Made by a program: the position numbers and the translations under genes | The notes under the pieces: model-generated | What the model was told of the DNA's origin: nothing | Seen by the model: the letters and a program-made list of their open reading frames with translations, nothing else | Databases searched by the model: none | In this document: positions 24,401-33,079 of the stretch, piece by piece | How the letters are laid out: every line of letters starts with the position of its first letter | Position numbering within the stretch: position 1 is the first letter of the stretch | Assembly (NCBI GenBank): GCA_016946835.1 | Contig: JACVTC010000148.1 | Span: 233,501-297,500, forward strand | Length of the DNA: 64,000 nucleotides | From: Neocallimastix lanati (nom. inval.) | Taxonomy: Eukaryota > Neocallimastigomycota > Neocallimastigomycetes > Neocallimastigales > Neocallimastigaceae | Direction of reading: 5' to 3'

Positions 24401-27289
24401 TAAGGTTATGGTTTTAATTTTGTTATTTTTATTGTTTAAATTAATTATATCGTCGTTGTTAATATTATAAACCATATTTTCTTTACCTTTATCTATATTT
24501 TTATTATTATTCATATTATCTAAAATATTAATAATTATTTTCGTGTTATTATCATGTAAATTATTTTCTGCTTCTATTTTATTATCCTCGTTATCCATGT
24601 TCATATTGTTTAAATTATCGTTTACAATAATGTTATTTAAATCAATATTATTATTGTTTTCATTTAAATTATTATTTTCATTGTTTAGAACATTATTTAT
24701 GTTTTCTATATTATTAATTATATTTTCATTTATAATATGATTATTTTCATTATTATTATTATTTACTATATTATTATCAATTTTTGTAAAAGAGAAATAT
24801 GGGTCCACAAATCCTTCTTTCTCATATATATAGTTTGCTGGACATTCCTCTAAACATTCTACTTCTCTGACATGGTGTATTCTTTTGTTTTTTATGTCCA
24901 TAATCCTATATGAGTAATTTTTCTTGCTGAAACCAAGAAATATTCCTTCCTTTGCTTTTGGAGTGAAATTGGATTTGTTTTCCATATTATCAATATAATA
25001 ACATTTACATCCAAAAGTTCTTAAGTGTTTTAAAGAAATACTTTTTCCTGATATGACTTCATCAGGTATTAAATTATTATTTCCTTCATGAGGAATCATA
25101 TTATACAAATAAGCCGCATGTCTTACTGCATATTCCCAGAAATTTTCAGATAATTTTGCCCAAAATAATAAAGTTTTAGCTGTGTTTTTTATTGTTTGAT
25201 TTATCCTTTCGGCTTTTCCATTATTTTCTGGACAATATGGTGGAGAGAATGATTTTTCAATTCCATTATCTTTACAGTATCTTCTTATTTTCTTATTTTT
25301 ATATTCTTTACCACCATCTGTTTTAAATATTTTAACTTTATAATTATCAAATTGATTGTTAAGGTATTTTAGAAAATCGATTATAATGTCTGGCGCTTCA
25401 GCTTTAGATTTTAAAGTGAAGAGCCAAACTTTCCACGAATATTCGTCCAAGAAAGTTATAAAATATTTTTTGTCATTAATAGAACTGTTATATGGCCCCG
25501 AAATGTCAGAGTGTATAACTTCAAGTATCTTGTTTGATTTAGGATTGTTCCCATTATGTGGGGAATGCTTCATTTTTACTACTTTACATTCTTTACATTT
25601 TGGGATCTTGATCTCGTGTAGTTCTAAATGTTTAGAAATATTTCTTATATATTGATGGCCCATTCTTCTGTGCCATATTTCTAGACTGTTTTGCCCTAAA
25701 TCATCTAATGATAAAATATTTTGATTATTTATTATACTTTTTGTGTTTATTTTAAATTGATTAAAATCAGTTGATAGAAACGTTCCGATAACATTTTTAT
25801 CACAGTCAGATATAGTCAATTTTACTTTTTCTTGACTTATTGGCTCAATAACGGATGTTATACCTATTTTTGCGAATTCGATGGCACTTATCAAGTTTTT
25901 ATGTGCCTTTTTTGAATATAACACTTTGTTTAATTTTATATGGTAGTTGTTTATGGTAAATTCACAACTACCATATCCTTCAAAGTCTAAAGTAGTATTG
26001 TTTGCACATCTTAGTTGTACAAAATCTTCTTTATAATCTTTCAAAAGGTTTTTATCATTAGTTACATGTTCGTAAGCTCCACTATCATAATACCATTCAA
26101 CTGTTTCGTTACTTTCTATATTTCTTTCAATTATGTTTACAGATTTTTCATCATTATCTATATTATATGGTTCATTTATTGATTCAATTAGCAAAGCATC
26201 ATTAATATGTGGTTCACATAATGGTCTGATGTCTTCAAAATTATCATCTCTTTCGCTGTCACTTTCTTCATATTTAGAAGTTATTTTTTCCACTAAACTA
26301 AATGATTTTAATTCTTTTTCTTCATTTTTATGGTTTTTCTGGTAGAGTGATTGTTGCCTCCCTTCTTTTTTGTTTTCTCTTGCTTTCATATTGTATTTAC
26401 AATCTTTTGTGAGATGTCCTCTTATCTCACAAATATGACAATATAAATTTTTGTTAGTTTTGTTATTGTTTCTGTTTATTTTCTTAACAAAACCTTTTCC
26501 TTTATGATAGTTTTTATTTTTATAACGTTTTTCAATTAGATCTATATCCATTGGATCATCATGATCATCATGTTCATCCATTGTATTTTCCCAATTTTCT
26601 AGATATGATCTAGCTGAAATTCTATCTTTTATACTTTCATATAATTGTCTGGCGGTAGTTTCTAAAGTTACATCTATAATGTTTTTAAAGTCATTTGGTA
26701 AAATATTGAACATGTACTTTAATTTTTCCCTTTCAGTCAAATTTACTCCGGCATCTTCCATTTCACCGAATATTTCATTTACGCTATCAGCCATCTTCAT
26801 TATTTGGCTGCGGTCATTTGCCTTAAGTTTTCGCAATTTCTTGAGCCAGTATTCAGTGTCATTATTCTTATCACCGTATTTTGAAGTTAGTTTTTCCATA
26901 ATTGTGAATGTTTTCTTCATTCTACTAACTTCCCTTAATATTTTTTCTTCAACGTTTTGAATCACCATAAGCATTAACTGAGAGTCTTTCTCTTCTGCTT
27001 TAGCAATGATTCTATTTCGGTTTTGAGTAAACACTTCATTGTAGTTTACATTTTCTCCACGATTTAATTGTAATTCCTCAATAATCTTCAGGATAGCTTT
27101 TACCGTCTTAGATTCTTCATTAGGATTAAGTCTATAGTTATTATCCTTCAGGTGAGAGATAACATCTTCTTCAATGAATTCTTCCATTCCATATCTCCTA
27201 GCTGCAGTCATGATAAGGAAATTCCATGTGGCAAAATTGGATACACCACGAAGACGTTGGTCCTTAGCTAAGTTAAATTGATAGGCCAT
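21404..27289 (-). CDS. Copia gag-pol polyprotein
   Basis: A 1961-residue single-frame polyprotein, with no frameshift between gag and pol. Domains in order: Gag helical region (about 1-230); CCHC zinc knuckle CHICEIRGHLTKDC (about 285-298); aspartic protease core WYYDSGAYEHV (about 400); integrase zinc finger HRRMGHQ...CKECK (about 540-580); integrase catalytic residues in IHSDISGPY, KTDGGKEY and NNGKAERINQ (about 593, 659, 694), with GKSISLKHLRTFGC after. An Asn-rich low-complexity stretch spans about 835-1400, far longer than the usual linker. Reverse transcriptase follows from about 1480 (STKWVFATKKD, ARLVARGFKQ, LDIKAAYLNAPL, and the active site YVDDMII near 1640), then RNase H with YTDADFGGDLNDRKSTSG (about 1800) and STAEAEYI. 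The stop lies 16 bases inside the 3' LTR, so the polypurine tract is coding. No catalytic residue is missing. Confidence 0.95.
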   Translation of the reverse strand: MAYQFNLAKDQRLRGVSNFATWNFLIMTAARRYGMEEFIEEDVISHLKDNNYRLNPNEESKTVKAILKIIEELQLNRGENVNYNEVFTQNRNRIIAKAEEKDSQLMLMVIQNVEEKILREVSRMKKTFTIMEKLTSKYGDKNNDTEYWLKKLRKLKANDRSQIMKMADSVNEIFGEMEDAGVNLTEREKLKYMFNILPNDFKNIIDVTLETTARQLYESIKDRISARSYLENWENTMDEHDDHDDPMDIDLIEKRYKNKNYHKGKGFVKKINRNNNKTNKNLYCHICEIRGHLTKDCKYNMKARENKKEGRQQSLYQKNHKNEEKELKSFSLVEKITSKYEESDSERDDNFEDIRPLCEPHINDALLIESINEPYNIDNDEKSVNIIERNIESNETVEWYYDSGAYEHVTNDKNLLKDYKEDFVQLRCANNTTLDFEGYGSCEFTINNYHIKLNKVLYSKKAHKNLISAIEFAKIGITSVIEPISQEKVKLTISDCDKNVIGTFLSTDFNQFKINTKSIINNQNILSLDDLGQNSLEIWHRRMGHQYIRNISKHLELHEIKIPKCKECKVVKMKHSPHNGNNPKSNKILEVIHSDISGPYNSSINDKKYFITFLDEYSWKVWLFTLKSKAEAPDIIIDFLKYLNNQFDNYKVKIFKTDGGKEYKNKKIRRYCKDNGIEKSFSPPYCPENNGKAERINQTIKNTAKTLLFWAKLSENFWEYAVRHAAYLYNMIPHEGNNNLIPDEVISGKSISLKHLRTFGCKCYYIDNMENKSNFTPKAKEGIFLGFSKKNYSYRIMDIKNKRIHHVREVECLEECPANYIYEKEGFVDPYFSFTKIDNNIVNNNNNENNHIINENIINNIENINNVLNNENNNLNENNNNIDLNNIIVNDNLNNMNMDNEDNKIEAENNLHDNNTKIIINILDNMNNNKNIDKGKENMVYNINNDDIINLNNKNNKIKTITLEKDTKTNKLLDFNKTNNTHNNKHNITLEQNNLYAKNNINSNVISEVNNEISTNVKHSNNNIVRLNKNYNKQNTNTVLENQNILQKVNNNSLNNNNNDFIFTNIHVNNKNNLNHSLKNVVNNSYIEKGECSYSYKNKHNWAEKGKDAENPSITHKEYSKKSCKNDIVLPTLINTVNSNINDSKPTENSPASTPVKTLKENIDISKFKNEKNFNNKNYSKNEENFNLQPLDNGKIIKSYNLNSDPIMTKNNNIMNNNSTKLKSFNTSRESTTFINKDNKLHKINDNSNKSMKLKNFSKINQKFINKIFFQNVNNKNIINDNNKINTSVTNDTFDKTFKLSLNKSLNNEDSVTKNIKDDNFNNNIIATNENLLDNVVDDNLSINNYNCSNLDENDVIPIGDKTPQDSYSINHDLGSDTNYINNNIISIISDQDVNMTDNMTGINNQSVLKRPLSPETFFNITNDISRPKYDVSNNEKMVFTIYSDTPNSFNEAINCPNKNYWYKAIQDELNNLYNNNVMSIVNYIPKNKNLISTKWVFATKKDSNNNIVRFKARLVARGFKQRRGIDYELTYSPTLNIDGLKLIIALAAKFNWNIYQLDIKAAYLNAPLDTDIYTTIPLGDTNFGRGFWKLNKALYGLKQSGRQWNQTITKFLNKNGFKQIKSEKCIFKYSKNNKTKCIIGLYVDDMIITGEDKEIQNIITKIKEKFKISNCGPAEFILGIKIEKQKNKYIISQNSFINNILDKFNIKEMRKRKTPCTGDNTISENNKPFNKTIYKSAIGSLIYLSKCTRPDIAFSVNKAARKSEKPTISDWNKITNIFRYINSTKDYKIVYDGQGEIIAYTDADFGGDLNDRKSTSGGIILMGNSPICWISKKQTCVATSTAEAEYISTSENIKKILWIRNILKELINYNKTITIFTDNLASKITIENGEINTKLKHIDIRFHFNRDNIVKRKVKLEYKDTKEMLADALTKDVNGTKMSIFANKIFNIKKSNLRGSVNVC
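21420..21428 (-). promoter_or_regulatory. Polypurine tract
   Basis: gagggggag on the minus strand directly precedes the TGTT of the 3' LTR, the standard place for priming the second DNA strand. Confidence 0.9.
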
Positions 27290-27341
27290 CTTAATACTTT
27301 GTTAAAATCGATTTTTAAATTTAAAGCTTTGTAATTTATTA

Positions 27342-27364
27342 TAGAGTACTGAGACTCTTAATCT
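27342..27364 (-). promoter_or_regulatory. Primer binding site, tRNA-Lys(CUU) anticodon-arm type
   Basis: The plus strand reads tagagtactgagactcttaatct minus nothing at these positions; its core gactcttaatct contains the CTCTTAA anticodon loop of tRNA-Lys(CUU), with TGAGA/TCT as the anticodon stem and TAGAG as the D-stem side. In the element's RNA the complement would pair with that part of the tRNA. The LTR lies 5 bases away. Use of an internal tRNA segment rather than the 3' end is the half-tRNA priming mode known for Drosophila copia. Confidence 0.7.
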
Positions 27365-27369
27365 ATTAT

Positions 27370-27609
27370 TGTTTAATATTTATTTATTAATAATTAGATA
27401 TATAACGCAAGTGTTATATAAATGGTTAACAAAGATTTAAAGTACAGATAAAATTACATGTTTTTATATTTAATTGTGGCTTGTTCTAGATACATACTAA
27501 TTTATATTTTAATTTGTAATTACAATATATTTAATATAATTTAATTTAATATTTTATTAAACTTAAGCTAGACTATAACTTTATATTAATAAAATTAACA
27601 TACGTTAAC

Positions 27610-27610
<1 letters not shown>
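27370..27610 (-). repeat. 5' LTR of copia element
   Basis: 241 bp. It carries the element's promoter if active. It is bordered outside by (AAT)n and inside by a 5-base spacer and the primer site. Confidence 0.95.
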
Positions 27611-27641
<31 letters not shown>

Positions 27642-28187
27642 TTTAATCTAATATAAAATTTATTCTCACACATGACGTCACATGTATTTATTCATAATTT
27701 TATTTATTTAAACAATTGTCACCCATTAAAACTGTACTCTTTACTCTATATAAAACTTAAAACAATATTAAAGGTATTATTTTGTTTTCTCTACTGATAG
27801 CCGATAGTCGGTTAATAATTATTATTATTATTTATAATTAAATTATAAATAAATAAAAAAAAATTATAAAAAAAAAAAAAAAAAATAGAAATAATTATTA
27901 ATATGTGTTAAAAATTAAAATGTTTAAAAAATGATAATAATAAATTTTAAATATACAAGATTAAAAGGGATTAAGTAAAATAGATATGCTAAATTTATTA
28001 TTTTTATTAGTTCTAATTTTATTATAATTATTAATTTATTTTTAACAATTTAAACAATAAAATATTTTTTAATAATATTATAATGATAATTATTAACTCA
28101 AAAAATCTAAAAACAATATTTTATTTCTTTTCTTTTCTTTTAAATTGATTTAAATAAAAGTAATTATATAAAATAATATTGACTCTA
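27611..28187. other. AT-rich spacer beside copia insertion
   Basis: It begins with an (AAT)n run (27611-27638) at the insertion point. A short patch with cacatgacgtcacatg (27668-27684) contains a palindromic TGACGTCA core like a CRE/ATF site. No gene is seen. Confidence 0.5.
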
Positions 28188-28248
<61 letters not shown>

Positions 28249-28281
28249 GTAATAATAGTAATAATAATAATAATAGTAATA

Positions 28282-28323
<42 letters not shown>

Positions 28324-28329
28324 GTAATA

Positions 28330-28365
<36 letters not shown>

Positions 28366-28371
28366 GTAATA

Positions 28372-28402
<31 letters not shown>

Positions 28403-28410
28403 TAGTAATA

Positions 28411-28441
<31 letters not shown>

Positions 28442-28446
28442 TAGAT
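28188..28446. repeat. AAT microsatellite with AGT interruptions
   Basis: About 86 trinucleotide units, mainly AAT, with AGT at intervals. It gives poly-Asn or poly-Ile frames on the two strands; neither is treated as a gene. Confidence 0.95.
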
Positions 28447-28567
28447 AATAAATTAAAATGATATAACCATATAAACAAAATAATTACTATTATGATATTT
28501 TTTTTTATTTTATTTTTTCTATTTTTATTTTTATTTTTATTTTTTGTAATAGTAATTTTAATAATTA

Positions 28568-28885
28568 TTACATTTCTAACATTAATTTAACTTTATAATC
28601 AGGACCCAATTCCTTACAAAGTCGATCATACGCTTTTTTAGCTTCTTTTAAAAATTCAGATATTTGTTCTTTACTCCATATTAAACCACTACCTGGATCA
28701 TCCCAATTTAGGGCGTCGTTATGTAACTGGCCAAGACGTATCATTTCATCTTTAAGTTCTTGTGAAATAGGTAATAAAGATGTTTTAATGGGATAACCAT
28801 ATTTTTCATATGAAGCTTTATTTACGCTCCATACTAAATCTTCGACACACCATTCAAACATAAATTTCATTTCATAAGTTGCCAT
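28568..28885 (-). CDS. Small soluble protein of bacterial character, 105 aa
   Basis: A compact, intronless frame with balanced amino-acid use: Trp-rich (MFEWCVEDLVWSVN, LNWDDPGSG, LIWSKEQ), charged helices at the C terminus (FLKEAKKAYDRLCKELG) and no Asn/Lys runs. The codons are noticeably less A/T-biased than the surroundings. There is no signal peptide or membrane segment. The compact Trp-rich layout reminds me of small hypothetical proteins of gut Firmicutes; this is an impression, not a search result, and I cannot assign a function. It stands alone between a microsatellite and AT-rich spacer. The start chosen is the first ATG of the open frame, preceded by an A-tract on its strand. Horizontal acquisition is inferred. 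Confidence 0.7.
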   Translation of the reverse strand: MATYEMKFMFEWCVEDLVWSVNKASYEKYGYPIKTSLLPISQELKDEMIRLGQLHNDALNWDDPGSGLIWSKEQISEFLKEAKKAYDRLCKELGPDYKVKLMLEM

Positions 28886-29929
28886 TTTATACCGATTGAA
28901 AATTCGTTTTTTTTTTTTTTAAATTTTTTTTGTGTTATTTATTTTTCTTTCTTTTTCTGTTTTTATATTAACTTATTATATTATAAATAATTTTGGTATT
29001 TAAATTTTAAAATAATTATTATTTAAAATATATTTTTAATTAAGGGTTTTTTTTTAATTATAATAAAATATTTTATATGATTAAAAAAATTTTTTTTTTG
29101 TGGATATAATTATATTTATTGTTATGAATAATAAAAAAAAAACGCTCTTTAATTAACAATTACTAAAAAATATTTTTGCTTAACCATATTTTTTTTATTT
29201 GTTCTGTTAATTTTTGTTTATTTATATATTGCTAATTAGGAATAGCAAAAATTCCTTTTTTTTTTTTTTTTTATATGAATCTTATTATTAAATTAAGAAA
29301 AAGATTTGTAGCTATAAGAAAAAAAAAGAAAAAAAAAATTAATATAAATAAAATAATAACCACAAACACAAATTTTAAACTCATACACAAATAAAAAAAA
29401 AAAAAAAAAAGAACAAATTAAATTAAAAGAAGTTCTATTAAATGTACTATAAAAAAAATAGAGATACACACCAGAATGAATATATTAGGGTTTTTTTTTT
29501 TTTTTTTGTGATCACAAAAAAAAAAAAAAAAAAAAAACCCTAATATATTAAAAAAAAAAATTTATAATATATTATAAAATTAAATTATTTTTTTTTCTGA
29601 TTAAAAAAAAAAAAAAAAAAAAAAAAATAAATAAATAAATAGGATAAGAATATACTTCTTAGTTTCAAAATTTTATTAATTAATGATTAAATTTAATATA
29701 ATTAAATTTAAAGAAAATTATAAAAGCTATTTATTAAAATTTCAATTAATAGATATATTCAAAAAAAAAAAAAAAAAAAAAAAAATAAAAATAAAAAAAA
29801 TAATAGGATATAGTTATATAATATATATGAAATGAATATAATATAATATAATATAATATAATTAAAAAATATTTAATGTAATAATAAAAATATAATTATG
29901 GGTTAAAATTAATATAGTTGTCTTGTTTT
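28886..29929. other. AT-rich spacer with a large hairpin
   Basis: Homopolymer-rich sequence with no coding signal. The inverted repeat at 29481-29547 is the only structured element. Confidence 0.6.
29481..29547. repeat. Long inverted repeat centred on GTGATCAC
   Basis: tatattaggg plus 17 T plus gtg, followed by atcac, 22 A and ccctaatata. The arms are complementary apart from unequal homopolymer length. The transcribed strand would fold into a stem of about 30 bp with almost no loop. Confidence 0.9.
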
Positions 29930-31429
29930 AATAAATTTTCATTCATAATATTTTCTTCATTTGATTCCTTGCTTCTCTCTGACATGGAACCAATAAACCT
30001 CAATAATTTTTTTTTAGATATTTAAACTTCAATTTTTTATATACCCTCTTATATGGTGCTAAGGATTCTTTTATCCATGAATATTTCTTCAAAATAAGAA
30101 TTGAATAAACTAAATATTTAATGATACATATAGACTTTTGCCATTTATAGAAGCACTTAACTTGCATTGTTGCACAGAATTCACCTATAGGTATGATATT
30201 TAGATCTAGTAAGGGAGAATTAGCAATTACTAAAGGGGGTTCCTTATTAAATCCGATTTTTTATTAAACTTCAGTCTCTATATTATATTAAAATCATCCT
30301 CATTAATTAAGAGAATCAAGACAATAATTAATATATGTATTAATAAACGATTGTACTACTATTGAATTATTCATATTTGAACCAAAGTTTTACCAATGAT
30401 GTACAATTAAAGAATATGCCTTTTAAGGTAATTAAGACCTTTATTTGTGAGAAAGCCTAAGAACTCAAATAGAGATTTTTTAATAGATAGGTTATCATCA
30501 AGTGGAATTACTAAATAAATGTAGCTTGAAACCCTCGGGATTTAATACATTCCAAAAAAAAATGTAGGATTTTCATAATCATTGAAATATTTAATATTTA
30601 AGGGTTTAACCTATTTCTTAATATCATATAACATTTTGTTAATGTTTGCCCAATTGTAAACAAGTCATAATGGTTTTTTTTCATTTTCTTTTTTCTTGGA
30701 GCAATTAGTACAACATTTTCAATAAATAAACTTCCTCAACATTTTATAACTGTATTTTTTGTAATCCTAACACCATATTTATCGCTATTATTTAAAATAA
30801 CATCTATATATAGATTAAATGAGATAGGTGATTAAGGATAGCTTTGATGAGCTCCTTTCTTGATTGGAAATTTATCAGAAAGCATATCCATAAATTTAGT
30901 ACAAGCCTTGGACAAAGTACACAGATCTATCAAAAAATTAAAACAGTCACCACTAATACTTATATGATGAAGTTTTGTTAATATATTATATAAAGGAATA
31001 GAGTCATAAGTATTTTTAAAATCAAGAAAAACTTTATGTTTAGATTTCCCTTTGATTTACAACATTTATAAATTTCTTTAATTGAATTGAATAGGGTAAT
31101 TCTTTTCGATTCCAGAAGCCTCATTATTTTGGATTAATAAATACATTTATTATCACATAAGAAGATTTTTTTTCTATAATAATTTTAGAAATGATCTTTA
31201 AACTTACAATGATAAGAGAGATGCTACGATAATTTGTACACAATAATAAATCCCCTTTCTTTGGAATGGACACTGTAAAAGTAGAGTTCCAATCTTTTGG
31301 AAAGGTTATAATTTTGAAGATTGACTTTTTCAACAAATTCTCTATTTGCATCTCTCATAAGGACGACTTTTCTGATATTTTACATCTTTACAAATTTCCT
31401 TTATATATCTCAATCAATGAAGATGGAAT

Positions 31430-31430
<1 letters not shown>
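29930..31430 (-). pseudogene. Non-LTR (LINE) reverse transcriptase relic
   Basis: On the minus strand, 31351-31124 reads FPKDWNSTFTVSIPKKGD, then NYRSISLIIVSLKIISKI, the first RT blocks of LINE elements ('W..s.i.PipKkG', 'nYRpIsL'). Lower coordinates continue with KVFLDFKNTYDSI (catalytic Asp block), FPIKKGAHQSYP then SPISFNLYIDVILN, and LFIENVVLIAP, where the usual F-A-D-D is lost. Several stops and shifts are present. A degraded tail reaches about 29930. The element is inactive. Confidence 0.8.
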
Positions 31431-31472
<42 letters not shown>

Positions 31473-32303
31473 ATTATATTAAAAAAAACTTTTTTAAATA
31501 TAAATAATTATTATTAATATATTTATTAATAATTTATTAAAATTTATTCTTTTTTTTTTTTTTATTTAATTTTTATTAAATCATGAAATAAAATAAATTT
31601 AAATTAATAAAAGTATATTTGAAATCCTGAAAAAAAATTTTTTATTTTTAATAAAAAATAAAGCCATTTATTATAAGTTAACTAATTTACAGGATAAATT
31701 ATTTCTTAATTTATTTTATTATTACATGACTAGTAATACTAACTGTGATAAATAACTAATTAAAAAGGAATAAGATTGATGGATGGCATAAAAAGAAAAT
31801 CTTATTAATATTTTCAATCATAATTAATCGTGTACTCTTCTTTTTGATTGATTTTTTTATAAAATTTATCATTATATATTATAACAATATAATATATTCA
31901 AGGAAAATTTTACATTATTAATATGTATATAATTATTTTTTAAGTAATTAATTAGAAATTGTAATTTTTTTTTTTTTTTTTTTTTTCTACAGCCATAATT
32001 ATTGAGTACTTTAACTTCATTTGTTTATTCATTTATTAATTACATGAATATTTATTTTGTAAAAAACACAGAATTAATAAAAAATAAATATTATTTGTCC
32101 ATTTTGAAAATAATAATATTTTAATTAGTAATGTGAAATAAAAAGTAATATTCAAAAAAAAAAAAAAAGAATATAAATAAATTCATAAAAAAGTTTATAT
32201 GCGACGAACCTCACTTCCAGATTATAAAATTTCTTTATAAAGAATTACTTATTCTGGATTAGGTTTTGAATTGACTATCTGAAAGAAATTATGTTCTTCT
32301 CTT
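31431..32303. other. AT-rich spacer
   Basis: A 33-base A tract (about 31438-31470) and T runs; no gene is seen. The stretch 32190-32300 is somewhat more complex and may be decayed sequence downstream of the ORF on the minus strand. Confidence 0.5.
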
Positions 32304-32756
32304 TCAGAAGCATTGGCCCTGCCTGGTTAGTTTGCGCTTATACCGTCGGAATAGCAATTCTTGTCGAGTACTAACCTTAGGAATAATATCTGTAAAGAGA
32401 GCCACAGATCGCACCAGGAATAGAGTTTTAGGATAATTACCAAAAATGATTTGGTTCTTAAACAAAACATCATATTCCTTTTTATAATTTAAATCAATAA
32501 TGTATGCAACTCTTCCACCAAAAAGAAAGCTATATAATCGGTATCTCGTCACATATATATTTACATCCTCATTATTCAGAAAACTATTAATATGAATACT
32601 ATTTTCACCAATTGACCTATTTACTATATTATTAGTAACGATACTATTATTTTCACTATTACTAATATTAATATTCCTTTTTTTACTTAACAATACTACT
32701 ACTATTATTAATGATAATATTGTAATTGTTATTATTATCAATACTATACTTTTCAT
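32304..32756 (-). CDS. Orphan 150-aa protein with N-terminal membrane anchor
   Basis: An unrecognised frame. Residues 1-24 are strongly hydrophobic (IVLIIITITILSLIIVVVLL) followed by KKR, a likely signal anchor. The rest is soluble with mixed composition: INSFLNNEDVNIYVTRYRLY, FGGRVAYIIDLNYKK, then a basic end RRYKRKLTRQGQCF. Composition argues for real coding sequence rather than a chance frame, but it sits among retroelement relics and may be a fragment. No family can be proposed. Confidence 0.4.
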   Translation of the reverse strand: MKSIVLIIITITILSLIIVVVLLSKKRNINISNSENNSIVTNNIVNRSIGENSIHINSFLNNEDVNIYVTRYRLYSFLFGGRVAYIIDLNYKKEYDVLFKNQIIFGNYPKTLFLVRSVALFTDIIPKVSTRQELLFRRYKRKLTRQGQCF

Positions 32757-32820
32757 TATTACTATCAGAATTAATACAAGATCCTATATTATTCATATCA
32801 GTGACAACAGTGTTATTATG

Positions 32821-33000
32821 TTTTTATTTTTATTTTTATTTTTATTTTTATTTTTATTATTATTATTTATATTTTTTTTATAATTATTATTATTATTATT
32901 TTTGTAATTATTAATATTTTTATTTTTATTATTATTAATATTTCAATTTTTTATTATTATCATTATTATTATTTTTATTTTTATTTTTTATATAATTTTA
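32821..33000. repeat. ATTTTT/ATT microsatellite
   Basis: (ATTTTT)n from 32821 passes into (ATT)n and mixed T-rich repeats to about 33000. Confidence 0.85.
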
Positions 33001-33079
33001 ATTTAATTATAAGGTAAAATTTTACGTGTATTTCTTTTTGTTTATTCAATCTATTTTCAATTCATCTCAACCTAGGTTT

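Larger units (their letters stand above)
21179..27610 (-). mobile_element. Intact Ty1/copia LTR retrotransposon
   Basis: A 6432-bp element on the minus strand: two 241-bp LTRs, a tRNA-like primer site, a single gag-pol frame of 1961 codons and a polypurine tract. The order integrase before reverse transcriptase defines Ty1/copia. LTRs that look identical and an unbroken frame indicate recent insertion. The 5-bp flanks (attat left, ataat right) are not a direct repeat, so the target duplication is missing or obscured by the AAT microsatellite at the insertion site. Confidence 0.95.

Noticed and set aside
21741-26960. Many plus-strand frames across the copia element
   Set aside because: They are antisense shadows of the gag-pol frame, with no independent motifs.
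28179-28478. Poly-Asn and poly-Ile open frames on opposite strands
   Set aside because: They are only readings of the AAT microsatellite; they have no other sequence and no domain.
29484-29543. Telomere repeat (TTAGGG)
   Set aside because: Only one unit on each arm of the palindrome; no tandem array.
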